Source of the DNA: Mycolicibacterium confluentis
GTDB taxonomy: Bacteria > Actinomycetota > Actinomycetes > Mycobacteriales > Mycobacteriaceae
Assembly (NCBI RefSeq): GCF_010729895.1
Contig: NZ_AP022612.1
Span: forward strand, 496,001-560,000
Direction: 5' to 3'
DNA length: 64,000 bases
This document shows positions 23,806 to 30,966 of the stretch, piece by piece. The position numbers were made by a program, and so were the translations under genes. The stretch's first letter is position 1. Each line of letters starts with the position of its first letter. The notes beneath the pieces were generated by a model that made no database searches, was not told where the DNA came from, and worked only from the letters and a program-made list of their open reading frames with translations.

Positions 23806-24662
23806 CGACGATGCGCACCTCCAGTTCTCTCGCCACGGCACCGCTCACCAGCATTGAGATCGCCGACATGGCCGTTGCCGCGCTGCACGCCGAAGCGGAT
23901 CTCACCCCGAAACCCGGACTGGTCGATCAACGGGGCCGGGGCGCGCACACGGATATGGACCTGGCGGTGCTGCACGCATCGGCGGACTCGCTGCACCTCG
24001 CGTTCGCCGAGTGTGCTTCCGCGGCAACTCAATCACTGGCCGACGACGAATTGCGAGCTCGGTTGGGTGAGATCGGTCGGGCCGGGGAACGGGACATGCT
24101 GGCGGTCACCGGTGGTGTGAACACCCACCGCGGTGCGCTGTGGGCGTTGGGGCTGCTCAGTGCAGGAGCAGCTCTCGGCGCCGACGCTGTGGCCGTTGCG
24201 GCCCGGCTGGCCGCCATTCCCGATCCGCACGGCCCTTCGACGGCGTCACACGGGGCGCGGGTCCGTCAGCGTTACGGGGTCTCCGGCGCCACAGGTGAAG
24301 CACAGGCCGGGTTCCCGCACGTGCGTCTGCACGCGCTGCCGGCGCTGCGGGCCTCCCGTCGATCCGGCGCCGATGAGGGCACCGCGCGGCTGACGGCACT
24401 GTTGGCGCTGATGGCGACCCTGGAGGACACCTGCGTCCTGCACCGCGGCGGACCTGACGGCTTGAGTGCGGTGCAGGCCGGAGCGCGGGCAGTGCTCGAC
24501 GCGGGTGGCATCGGCACACCCGAGGGGCGACATCACTTCACCGCGCTCGACGAATTGTGCTTGTCCGGGCGGCTCTCTCCCGGCGGCAGTGGCGATCTGC
24601 TGTCGGCCACTGTGTTTCTCGATGCGCTGGACGCAGAAGGACTGACGCCATGCAGACCCTGA
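23802..24662 (+). CDS. mdcB: Triphosphoribosyl-dephospho-CoA synthase (MdcB/CitG family)
   Basis: A 286-aa CitG-family protein with LTPKPGLVDQRGRGAHTDM near residue 30 (the conserved family motif), and GVNTHRGALWALGLL and PHGPSTASHGARVRQRYG further on. It makes the triphosphoribosyl-dephospho-CoA precursor of the MdcC prosthetic group from ATP and dephospho-CoA. GTG 23802 overlaps mdcA, and an ATG three codons later is an alternative. The stop overlaps mdcC by 13 bp. Confidence 0.92.
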   Translation: MTTMRTSSSLATAPLTSIEIADMAVAALHAEADLTPKPGLVDQRGRGAHTDMDLAVLHASADSLHLAFAECASAATQSLADDELRARLGEIGRAGERDMLAVTGGVNTHRGALWALGLLSAGAALGADAVAVAARLAAIPDPHGPSTASHGARVRQRYGVSGATGEAQAGFPHVRLHALPALRASRRSGADEGTARLTALLALMATLEDTCVLHRGGPDGLSAVQAGARAVLDAGGIGTPEGRHHFTALDELCLSGRLSPGGSGDLLSATVFLDALDAEGLTPCRP

Positions 24663-24955
24663 CGTACCGATTCCCGGCACAGGAGGCCGCGGCGCATGCG
24701 ATACACGTCGGTGTTGTCGCGTCGGGAGATCTGGAGATTCTCCTGCAACCGCCCGCACCGGGAGAGCCGACCGACAGTGTCATCGTGCGGGTACGCACGA
24801 GTGTCAACGGATTCGACACGGTCTGGCATGACGTGCTGCAGCGGTTCTTCGCGCGGACGCCCCTGGCGGGCAGTTGGGAACTCAACGACTTCGGCGCCAC
24901 GCCGGGTGTGGTGAACCTGCGGCTGCGCCAGGCCGCGGAAGCGGCGGCATCATGA
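24650..24955 (+). CDS. mdcC: Malonate decarboxylase acyl-carrier subunit delta
   Basis: A 101-aa acyl-carrier protein of the MdcC type. VGVVASGDLEILLQP near residues 21-35 contains the Ser that carries the 2'-(5''-phosphoribosyl)-3'-dephospho-CoA arm. ATG 24650 lies within the end of mdcB. The stop overlaps the start of the beta-gamma gene by four bases (ATGA). Length and position agree with MdcC of Klebsiella and Pseudomonas. Confidence 0.92.
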   Translation: MQTLTYRFPAQEAAAHAIHVGVVASGDLEILLQPPAPGEPTDSVIVRVRTSVNGFDTVWHDVLQRFFARTPLAGSWELNDFGATPGVVNLRLRQAAEAAAS

Positions 24956-26679
24956 CCGAGGCGACACCATTGGCCGGCCAAACCTGGCAGGAACTCCTGG
25001 CGCGGCGGAGCTTCATCGAACTCGACGCGTTGGGCCGGGCGGCCGCACTGCTGGACCCAGGGACGCTGCGGGTCCTATCCGGCCCCTTCGATCGGCTCGA
25101 GTCCCCCTGGCTGGAGCCGCAGGGCATCACGCCGCAGGCCGACGATGGCACCGTCATCGCCCGTGGCGCTGTGGACGGCAAGCCTGTCGTCATCGCGGCG
25201 ATCGAGCAGGGCTTCCTCGGCGGCGGAACGGGCGAGGTGTCCGGCGCCAAGATCTCCCAGGCACTGCTGCTGGCCGCCGCAGACTCCCGGGCGGGCACGC
25301 CCACGGCCGCTGTCATCCTGTTCGAGACCGGCGGTGTCCGACTGCAGGAAGCCAACCTCGGTCTCAATGCGGTAGCCGAGATCTGCTCCGCCCTCTTGGA
25401 TCTGCGCCCGCACGCACCGGTGATCGGGGTGGTGGCGGGAACGGTCGGATCGTTCGGCGGCATGAGCATCGCGGCGGGCCTGTGCACCCGACTGATCGTC
25501 ACACCGCAAGCTCGCATCGGTCTCAACGGACCCGCGGTGATCGAACAGGAGGGTGGTATCGACGAATTCGATTCGCGTGATCACATTCTCATCTGGGCGA
25601 TCGATGGGGGCGAGCAACGCCATGCCATCGGACTGGCCGATGATCTGGTGCCCGACGATGCCGACCGGTTGCGTACCGCGGTGATCGACGCGGTCAATGC
25701 CGGTGTACCGCGGGCAGGCCACCACCGCAGCGAGCGCCTGGACGTGCTGGCATCGCGGCTGGCCGTTCTGAACCCAGCCGATGCACCGACCCCTCGCGAC
25801 CTCAGGACCCTCTGGGGAGCCTCCCGCGAGCCGGCTCCGGCTCCGGCCACGGCTCCGGTCGCAGCGCTCGATCCCCCTGCCACCAGGGGCAGAACGTGGC
25901 TGGCCGCGCTCAGCGGAACGGCCACTGTCCAACCGGTCATCCCGTCGGTCCTTTCCGCGACCACTGCAGACGCCCGGTACCTCGCCGTCGTTCCCGATCC
26001 GGACAACCGGTTCTACCGCGCCCGTGAAGGGCAGGTCGGTGTCACCGAATCGCTGGCCCTGGCACAGGCGGTCCACGACATTGTCCACGGTGACCGGCAC
26101 GCCCAACACAAGCGGGCCGTCATCGCCATCGTCGACCTGCCCAGTCAGGCCTACGGCCGCTACGAGGAGATGGCCGGACTCCATCAGGCGATGGCGGCGG
26201 CCACCGACGCCTACCACCGCGCGCGAGTTGCCGGCCACCCCATTGTTGCTGTCGTCGTCGGCACCGCCCTGTCCGGTGGCTTCCTCACCCACGGCCTGCA
26301 GGCGAACCAGATTCTTGCGCTCGATGCGCCGGGTGTCGAGATCCACGCGATGCACAAGGAGGCCGCCGCCAAGATCACCCTGCGTTCGGTCGCCGAACTC
26401 GACGAGCTCGCGAAAACCATTGTGCCGATGAGCTACCGGGTCGAGGACTGGGCGAAGCTCGGCTTCTGCGACGGTCTGTTGACGGTCGCCGATGCCGACA
26501 ACCCCACCCCAGACGATGTCGCCTCGGTCGCCGCCGCGGTCACCGCCGCCATCCAGCGCGCCCGGCGCGGTCCCTTCGACCTGTCCAATCGGCTTGAGTC
26601 CGACGCGGCCGTCACCGGCAGGCGCGCCTCACGTGCTGTTCGCGACCTGCTGGCACGGCAGTGGGAAGGCGCTGACTGA
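24952..26679 (+). CDS. mdcD: Malonate decarboxylase beta-gamma fusion (malonyl-S-ACP decarboxylase)
   Basis: A 575-aa fusion of MdcD (about residues 1-285) and MdcE (about 310-575). The beta part has FIELDALGRAAALLDPGTLR, EQGFLGGGTGEVSGAKI and GTVGSFGGMSIAAGLC of the acetyl-CoA-carboxylase carboxyltransferase-like fold. An Ala/Pro linker lies around residues 285-305. The gamma part has DLPSQAYGRYEEMAGLHQAM and VVVGTALSGGFLTHGLQANQ. In Pseudomonas and Klebsiella these are separate mdcD and mdcE genes. The pair decarboxylates malonyl-S-ACP to acetyl-S-ACP. Confidence 0.92.
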   Translation: MTEATPLAGQTWQELLARRSFIELDALGRAAALLDPGTLRVLSGPFDRLESPWLEPQGITPQADDGTVIARGAVDGKPVVIAAIEQGFLGGGTGEVSGAKISQALLLAAADSRAGTPTAAVILFETGGVRLQEANLGLNAVAEICSALLDLRPHAPVIGVVAGTVGSFGGMSIAAGLCTRLIVTPQARIGLNGPAVIEQEGGIDEFDSRDHILIWAIDGGEQRHAIGLADDLVPDDADRLRTAVIDAVNAGVPRAGHHRSERLDVLASRLAVLNPADAPTPRDLRTLWGASREPAPAPATAPVAALDPPATRGRTWLAALSGTATVQPVIPSVLSATTADARYLAVVPDPDNRFYRAREGQVGVTESLALAQAVHDIVHGDRHAQHKRAVIAIVDLPSQAYGRYEEMAGLHQAMAAATDAYHRARVAGHPIVAVVVGTALSGGFLTHGLQANQILALDAPGVEIHAMHKEAAAKITLRSVAELDELAKTIVPMSYRVEDWAKLGFCDGLLTVADADNPTPDDVASVAAAVTAAIQRARRGPFDLSNRLESDAAVTGRRASRAVRDLLARQWEGAD

Positions 26680-26680
26680 G

Positions 26681-27286
26681 ATGGATACCGCACGCCCGCA
26701 TGACCTGTTGCGACTGTCCGGTGCCACCGCGCTGCCTGCCGACGCTCCCGACTGGGCGGTGCGCGCACTTCGCCTCACCCCGTGGGCGGTGGTCCGGCGC
26801 AGCCCGCCGCAGGACGGTTTCATCCCCGTCGGAGTGCGCGGGAGCAGCCGGTCTCGGCGATACGCCACCTACGCGGCAGCGGACGACGTAGACGCGATCA
26901 AGAAGCCAGAAGAACTGGTGCACTGCCGATCTGGTCGCAATCTGCCGGCGTGGCGCGCCTTGTGCATGGGCCGTCCTCTCCTGGAATCCACCGGGCTGGC
27001 GTGGGGCCCCACAGGCAGCGTCGGCTTCGAACTGGCCACCGGTCGGGCCACCGCGACTCCCGGCAGCGATCTGGATCTCGTGGTTCGTGTCAACGAGCTG
27101 CGCGAAGTGCTTCCGCTGCTGACCGCATTGCAGTGCCAGCTCCGGAGACTTCCCGCGCGAGTGGACTGCCAGGTCGAAACCGGCTCTGGCGCTGTGGCTC
27201 TCGCTGAATTGGTGAGTAGTCAGACTGATGTCTTGGTGCGCACAGCCAACGGCCCCCGGCTCGTCGCACGCACAGCGCTGTCATGA
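26681..27286 (+). CDS. mdcG: Malonate decarboxylase holo-ACP synthase
   Basis: A 201-aa MdcG-type phosphoribosyl-dephospho-CoA transferase. The nucleotidyltransferase motif GSDLDLVVRV lies near residue 128, and the N-terminal HDLLRL and FIPVGVRG segments are typical. It attaches the prosthetic group to MdcC. ATG 26681 is one base after the previous stop. The stop overlaps mdcH by four bases. Confidence 0.9.
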   Translation: MDTARPHDLLRLSGATALPADAPDWAVRALRLTPWAVVRRSPPQDGFIPVGVRGSSRSRRYATYAAADDVDAIKKPEELVHCRSGRNLPAWRALCMGRPLLESTGLAWGPTGSVGFELATGRATATPGSDLDLVVRVNELREVLPLLTALQCQLRRLPARVDCQVETGSGAVALAELVSSQTDVLVRTANGPRLVARTALS

Positions 27287-28218
27287 GCCTGGCGTTTCTG
27301 TTCCCTGGGCAGGGCGCCCAACACCCCAACATGCTTCACGAGCTGCCCGCCAGCCCCTCAGTCGCGGCAGTCCTCCAGGAAACAGGTTGCCAGCTGACCG
27401 AGCTCGACTCCGAAGCGGCGCTGAAGAGCACGACCAATGTACAGATCGCCATGCTTGTCGCCGGAGTGGCGAGCGCGCGGGCGCTGATCACGGACCACGG
27501 CCTGACCCCTCAGTTTGTTGCCGGTCACTCCGTGGGTGCCTTCGCCGCCGCGGTCACCGCGGGAGTCCTCACAACCGCCGAGGCGCTCACGGTTGTGTCA
27601 CTACGTGGTCGGTTGATGGAAAACGCCTGTGCACAGGGTGTTTGGGGCATGGCCGCGGTGACGGGACTTCCCACCCGTGCCGCGTTCGAGCTGGCGCACC
27701 AGATCAGCACGAACCGCGATCCGATCTGGGTCGCCAACATCAACAGCGCCACCCAGACCGTTTTCAGCGGCACCGGATCGGCATTGAAGACGTTGGCCGA
27801 CGCGGCCAGACGTGCCGGCGCATGGGACTGCGAACGGCTCGACGTGGCCGTCGCCTCACACTGCCCGGCGCAAGCGGACACCGCCCGGCGCATGGCTGCG
27901 CACCTGGCGACACTGCCGCGTCGAACACCGACGGCGCGTTATCTCACCAACACGATGGGACGGGCGACGACGTCGGCCGAGGCCGTCCTCGACGATCTGG
28001 CGAACGCGGTGGCGCATCCCGTCCGGTGGTACGACGCCACCCGGCTGATGGGCGAACTCGGTGTCACGTGTGCCATCGAAACCGCGCCCGGCCATGTCCT
28101 GACCCGACTGATGGCGTCGGCTGTCCCCGCGGTGGTCGCCGTGTCTCTGGAGGACGACGGCTTGTCGAACGCTGCTCGTCGAGTCGAGACCATCCTGCGG
28201 GACCATGGGCGGAGGTAG
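27283..28218 (+). CDS. mdcH: Malonyl-CoA:ACP malonyltransferase epsilon subunit
   Basis: A 311-aa FabD-fold acyltransferase. AFLFPGQGAQHPNM forms the N-terminal oxyanion segment, VAGHSVGAFAAAV carries the nucleophilic Ser near residue 85, and SHCPAQAD carries the active-site His. MdcH primes the carrier with malonyl from malonyl-CoA. It is the last gene of the run; downstream is a 96-bp gap and the convergent rnhA. No malonate carrier (MdcF or MdcLM) is present in the window. Confidence 0.92.
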   Translation: MSLAFLFPGQGAQHPNMLHELPASPSVAAVLQETGCQLTELDSEAALKSTTNVQIAMLVAGVASARALITDHGLTPQFVAGHSVGAFAAAVTAGVLTTAEALTVVSLRGRLMENACAQGVWGMAAVTGLPTRAAFELAHQISTNRDPIWVANINSATQTVFSGTGSALKTLADAARRAGAWDCERLDVAVASHCPAQADTARRMAAHLATLPRRTPTARYLTNTMGRATTSAEAVLDDLANAVAHPVRWYDATRLMGELGVTCAIETAPGHVLTRLMASAVPAVVAVSLEDDGLSNAARRVETILRDHGRR

Positions 28219-28314
28219 CTCACGGAGTTCGTGCCGCCATTGCCGCAAACAGGGTCGGACGATACGTGCCCGTACGACGAACCAATGCCGCGCGTTGCAG
28301 CACATCTCGGCAGG

Positions 28315-28779
28315 TCAGCCGAGAACGGCCGAACCCCCGATGGCCTGCTGCAGCCCCCGCGTCGCCAACTGGTCGGCCAACTCGTTGTCGGCGATGCCCG
28401 AGTGACCCTTGACCCAGAACCACTCGACCTCATGCCGTGCGCAGGCGGCCTGCAGACGCTGCCAGAGATCAACATTCTTCACCGGCTGCTTCGCCGCGGT
28501 CAGCCAGCCGTTGCGCTCCCAGCCGAACACCCACTTGGTGATGCCGTTGCGCACATAGGTGCTGTCGGTGTGCAGGTGTACCAGCACCGGCCGGGTCAGC
28601 GCTTCGAGCGCCATGATCGGCGCCATCAGTTCCATCCGGTTGTTGCTGGTCTCGCCGGGCTCGCCGCCGAACATCTCGCGTACGTGCTCACGGTGGCGCA
28701 GGACCGCGCCCCAGCCGCCGGGTCCGGGGTTGGGTCGGCAGCCGCCATCGGTGTGGATGATGACGGGATGGGTCTCCAT
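28315..28779 (-). CDS. rnhA: Ribonuclease HI
   Basis: A 154-aa RNase HI with all four acidic catalytic residues: Asp in [13 protein letters not shown], Glu in [10 protein letters not shown], Asp in [13 protein letters not shown] and Asp in [14 protein letters not shown]. It degrades the RNA strand of RNA-DNA hybrids. It is single-copy in layout, converging with the mdc operon. No fused C-terminal phosphatase domain is present, unlike the bifunctional RNase HI/CobC proteins of mycobacteria. Confidence 0.95.
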   Translation of the reverse strand: METHPVIIHTDGGCRPNPGPGGWGAVLRHREHVREMFGGEPGETSNNRMELMAPIMALEALTRPVLVHLHTDSTYVRNGITKWVFGWERNGWLTAAKQPVKNVDLWQRLQAACARHEVEWFWVKGHSGIADNELADQLATRGLQQAIGGSAVLG

Positions 28780-28783
28780 GGAC

Positions 28784-29413
28784 TCAGAGAATAGGTGCCG
28801 AGATCATTGCCGTCGGTACCGACATTCCGAGAGCGCGATGCTTCAGCGTGGTGATCCGACGTCCGGGCTGTACGGCGTCTTTGACCGGTGTCGTGCGGTC
28901 CCCGAAGAACGCCGCGGTCGCCTCCACGTCGCCGACGACGTAGGTGATGCCCCACAGCGTCGACGGGCCGTCCTCGGCCGAATCCGGTGACCCGACCACT
29001 TCCAGGATCACCTCGCCGAGGCGGAAGAAGACCTGCTTGACCCGTCGTCCACCCAGTTCGGCCTCGCGTTCCCGGCGCGGGGCGACACCGACCGCCGCGA
29101 GGGCGTCGACCGTCCTCCTCAGATGGGGCGACAGCAGGACGACGTGGTCGATGGAGGTCGCACCGTTGGCGTGCGTGGCCGGCGCTGGCGGTGCTGTGGT
29201 GGCTCGGGTCGTCCGGACGCCGTCGAGGACGCCGGGGGCGTCTGGTGGCAGGTCCCGCAATGACCAGCCGACGATGCCCTTGCCGGGCTCGCGGCCGAGA
29301 AGACGGATGCTCACCGCGCCGATGCGGCAGACCCCGTCCTCCACGGTGAACCCTGCCTGGGCCCACGCTTCCGGCGGGTCGGCGACGTCGAAGGAGTCCA
29401 CACTGACGGCCAT
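28784..29413 (-). CDS. VOC-superfamily (glyoxalase/dioxygenase-like) protein
   Basis: A 209-aa protein with a glyoxalase-like half starting at [20 protein letters not shown] near residue 95, then [11 protein letters not shown] and [19 protein letters not shown]. The vicinal-oxygen-chelate fold supports this call, with His (IDHVVL) and Glu (LEVVG) as possible metal ligands. Substrate unknown. ATG 29413 lies 7 nt from a TACGCT element. It ends 4 bp before the rnhA start, and both are on the minus strand. Confidence 0.78.
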   Translation of the reverse strand: MAVSVDSFDVADPPEAWAQAGFTVEDGVCRIGAVSIRLLGREPGKGIVGWSLRDLPPDAPGVLDGVRTTRATTAPPAPATHANGATSIDHVVLLSPHLRRTVDALAAVGVAPRREREAELGGRRVKQVFFRLGEVILEVVGSPDSAEDGPSTLWGITYVVGDVEATAAFFGDRTTPVKDAVQPGRRITTLKHRALGMSVPTAMISAPIL

Positions 29414-29420
29414 GGGGCTC

Positions 29421-29455
29421 AGCGTACAAATCCTGTCGGTGCCTGCTCCTAGCTT
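29421..29455. promoter_or_regulatory. Divergent leaderless promoters (VOC minus / hypothetical plus)
   Basis: TACGCT (minus, 29426-29421) lies 7 nt before the VOC ATG. TAGCTT (plus, 29450-29455) lies 6 nt before the ATG at 29462. The gap between the starts is 48 bp. Confidence 0.5.
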
Positions 29456-29461
29456 GGGTGC

Positions 29462-30097
29462 ATGAGGCGGATAGCGGTCCTTCTTCCCACGGCGGATCTG
29501 GTGGAGCGGATGATCCGGGACAAACCGGAGTGCTGGACGTGGGCGGTGTTCGCGTCGGTGCTGTTCCAACGCTGGGCGGTGCTGGAGGAGCGCAAGGTGG
29601 TGCAGGTGATGAGCACCCCCGTGACGCCGGCGGGTGTGCTGCTTGAGGCTCCTGACGTGGCACGCTTCGTCACAGAGCACATCCGCGGTGCGGAGGTCGC
29701 CATCGTGAAGCTCATCGATTGCCTCAACGGTCCCGCGTTCGAGGCGGCCTTCGGTGCTCCCGACAATGAGGACGCGGCGAACGCCGAGGCCATCGTTGCG
29801 GCGGCCCATGAGTTCGGCGACTGCTACCAGCAGGTGCTCGAAATCGCTGAGGAGTGCCGAATCTGGTTGACGCCAGGGGAGTTCACCGACCTGCTGGCCG
29901 ACACCGTGCAGCTGATCAACGGCTTTCTGCAGGACCTGGCTGGCTTCGTCAACGACGTCCTCGCGCGACTGGAGGATCTGCAGAAGCTGGCGATGGTCAA
30001 CCAGCGCCCGTCGAAGTTCCAGCCCGTACTCCCGCAGATCGTCGTCGACGGGCAGTTGTTGGCATCCATTCAGAAGCGGCTCGACGAGATGGGCTGA
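29462..30097 (+). CDS. Hypothetical protein, 211 aa
   Basis: Not recognised. It is predicted cytoplasmic: no signal peptide or membrane span. The middle is acidic and helical (NEDAANAEAIVAAAHEFGD) and a long helical C-terminus (LLADTVQLINGFLQDLAGFV onwards) could form a coiled coil. The leaderless ATG and strong GC third-position bias support it as real. It is followed by the repeat family at 30118. Confidence 0.65.
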   Translation: MRRIAVLLPTADLVERMIRDKPECWTWAVFASVLFQRWAVLEERKVVQVMSTPVTPAGVLLEAPDVARFVTEHIRGAEVAIVKLIDCLNGPAFEAAFGAPDNEDAANAEAIVAAAHEFGDCYQQVLEIAEECRIWLTPGEFTDLLADTVQLINGFLQDLAGFVNDVLARLEDLQKLAMVNQRPSKFQPVLPQIVVDGQLLASIQKRLDEMG

Positions 30098-30117
30098 GGT
30101 GTGCCCTGCGCTCAGGG

Positions 30118-30284
30118 GGTAGTCCTTTCAAATGCCCGCCTATGAGCGACTTTCGGCGGGCAGCTGAGGGTTCGATGATGATCCGCGGCGTGCGTGTTAT
30201 GCGGCGGATGGGGACTGCTGCGTTGCTCGAGGCCCAGAGGTAGTCCTCTCATTTGCCCGCCTATGAGCGACTTTTTGCCGGGCG
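30118..30284 (-). repeat. Two inverted copies of the ~35-bp repeat (copies R1, R2)
   Basis: R1 (about 30118-30161) and R2 (about 30241-30284) share the core TGCCCGCCTATGAGCGACTT preceded by GGTAGTCCTnTCA. They are the reverse complement of the core found four times downstream at 30598-30930. R1 and R2 lie 121 bp apart and upstream of the winged-helix gene. Confidence 0.75.
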
Positions 30285-30318
30285 CTTGAGTTGTCGGCCC
30301 TTCGTGCCATGGTGCAAC

Positions 30319-30660
30319 ATGGCAATTCGACTGCGGGGCACAGAACTCCGCTATGTGCTGACCAGCATTCTCCTACTGTACGGGCCCATGAAGGTCAGCG
30401 AACTGGCGGAAGAACTGACGCGTCAGGGTTTCACGGTCGACGGGCGCCCCACCAAAACCGTGTCCGACGCGCTGCGCTGGGAGAGGCGGCGCGGGCGAGT
30501 GGTCCGCCTGGGCTGGGGAGGCTACGGTCCTGGCGCCATGCCGCGATCCACTGAATATCGGATCGATCAACGGGTCCTCGCGTTACGCATGGCCGTCCGA
30601 AAGTCGCTCTTAGCCGAGCAATTGGAAGGATGGGAGGAGGGGTGGCGTGAGCGGGTTTGA
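30319..30660 (+). CDS. Small winged-helix-like DNA-binding protein inside a repeat cluster
   Basis: A 113-aa basic protein. LYGPMKVSELAEELTRQGF and RPTKTVSDALRWERRRGRVV read as a winged helix-turn-helix (helices near residues 24-33 and 44-57) with a basic wing. ATG 30319 is chosen; an in-frame start at 30253 would begin inside repeat copy R2. The last ~20 codons (from RKSLLAEQLEGW) are made of repeat copy R3, so the C-terminus has been built by the repeat. No Shine-Dalgarno is evident. Function unknown. Confidence 0.6.
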   Translation: MAIRLRGTELRYVLTSILLLYGPMKVSELAEELTRQGFTVDGRPTKTVSDALRWERRRGRVVRLGWGGYGPGAMPRSTEYRIDQRVLALRMAVRKSLLAEQLEGWEEGWRERV

Positions 30661-30930
30661 AGTGAGGTCGCCTCGTTCTGCGGCTGCCCCACCCCAAAGT
30701 CGCTCGTAGCTGGGCAATTGAGAGAGTCGCCCCTGGACACGGGAGTCAATGCGCCGGGGCGAAGTCTCCTCACCCTTCGCCCGCCCCACCCGAAAGTCGC
30801 TCGTAGTCGGGCATTTGAGAGGGGTATCCCCTGGGGCATAGGAGACAGCCCGCCGAGGCGAAGTCTCCTCACCCTTCGCCCGCCCCACCCGAAAGTCGCT
30901 CGTAGCCGGGCATTTGAGAGGGGTATCCCA
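30598..30930 (+). repeat. Four tandem ~97-bp repeat units (copies R3-R6)
   Basis: The core GAAAGTCGCTCGTAGCCGGG, continuing GCATTTGAGAGG, begins at 30598, 30695, 30791 and 30890 (spacing 97, 96, 99 bp). The last two units are nearly identical over 75 bp and also share a stem-loop GGCGAAG-10-CTTCGCC and a GGGGTATCCC motif. The first copy overlaps the 3' end of the winged-helix gene. The rest fills the 306-bp gap before the prpE stop, where no gene is seen. Confidence 0.8.
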
Positions 30931-30966
30931 GCGGAGGTCAGCCAGGCCAGCCCCCCCAACCGCGGT

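Noticed and set aside
30598-30930. CRISPR array
   Set aside because: The spacing is near constant, but the intervening sequences are themselves repeated between units and there are no cas genes; it is a tandem repeat.
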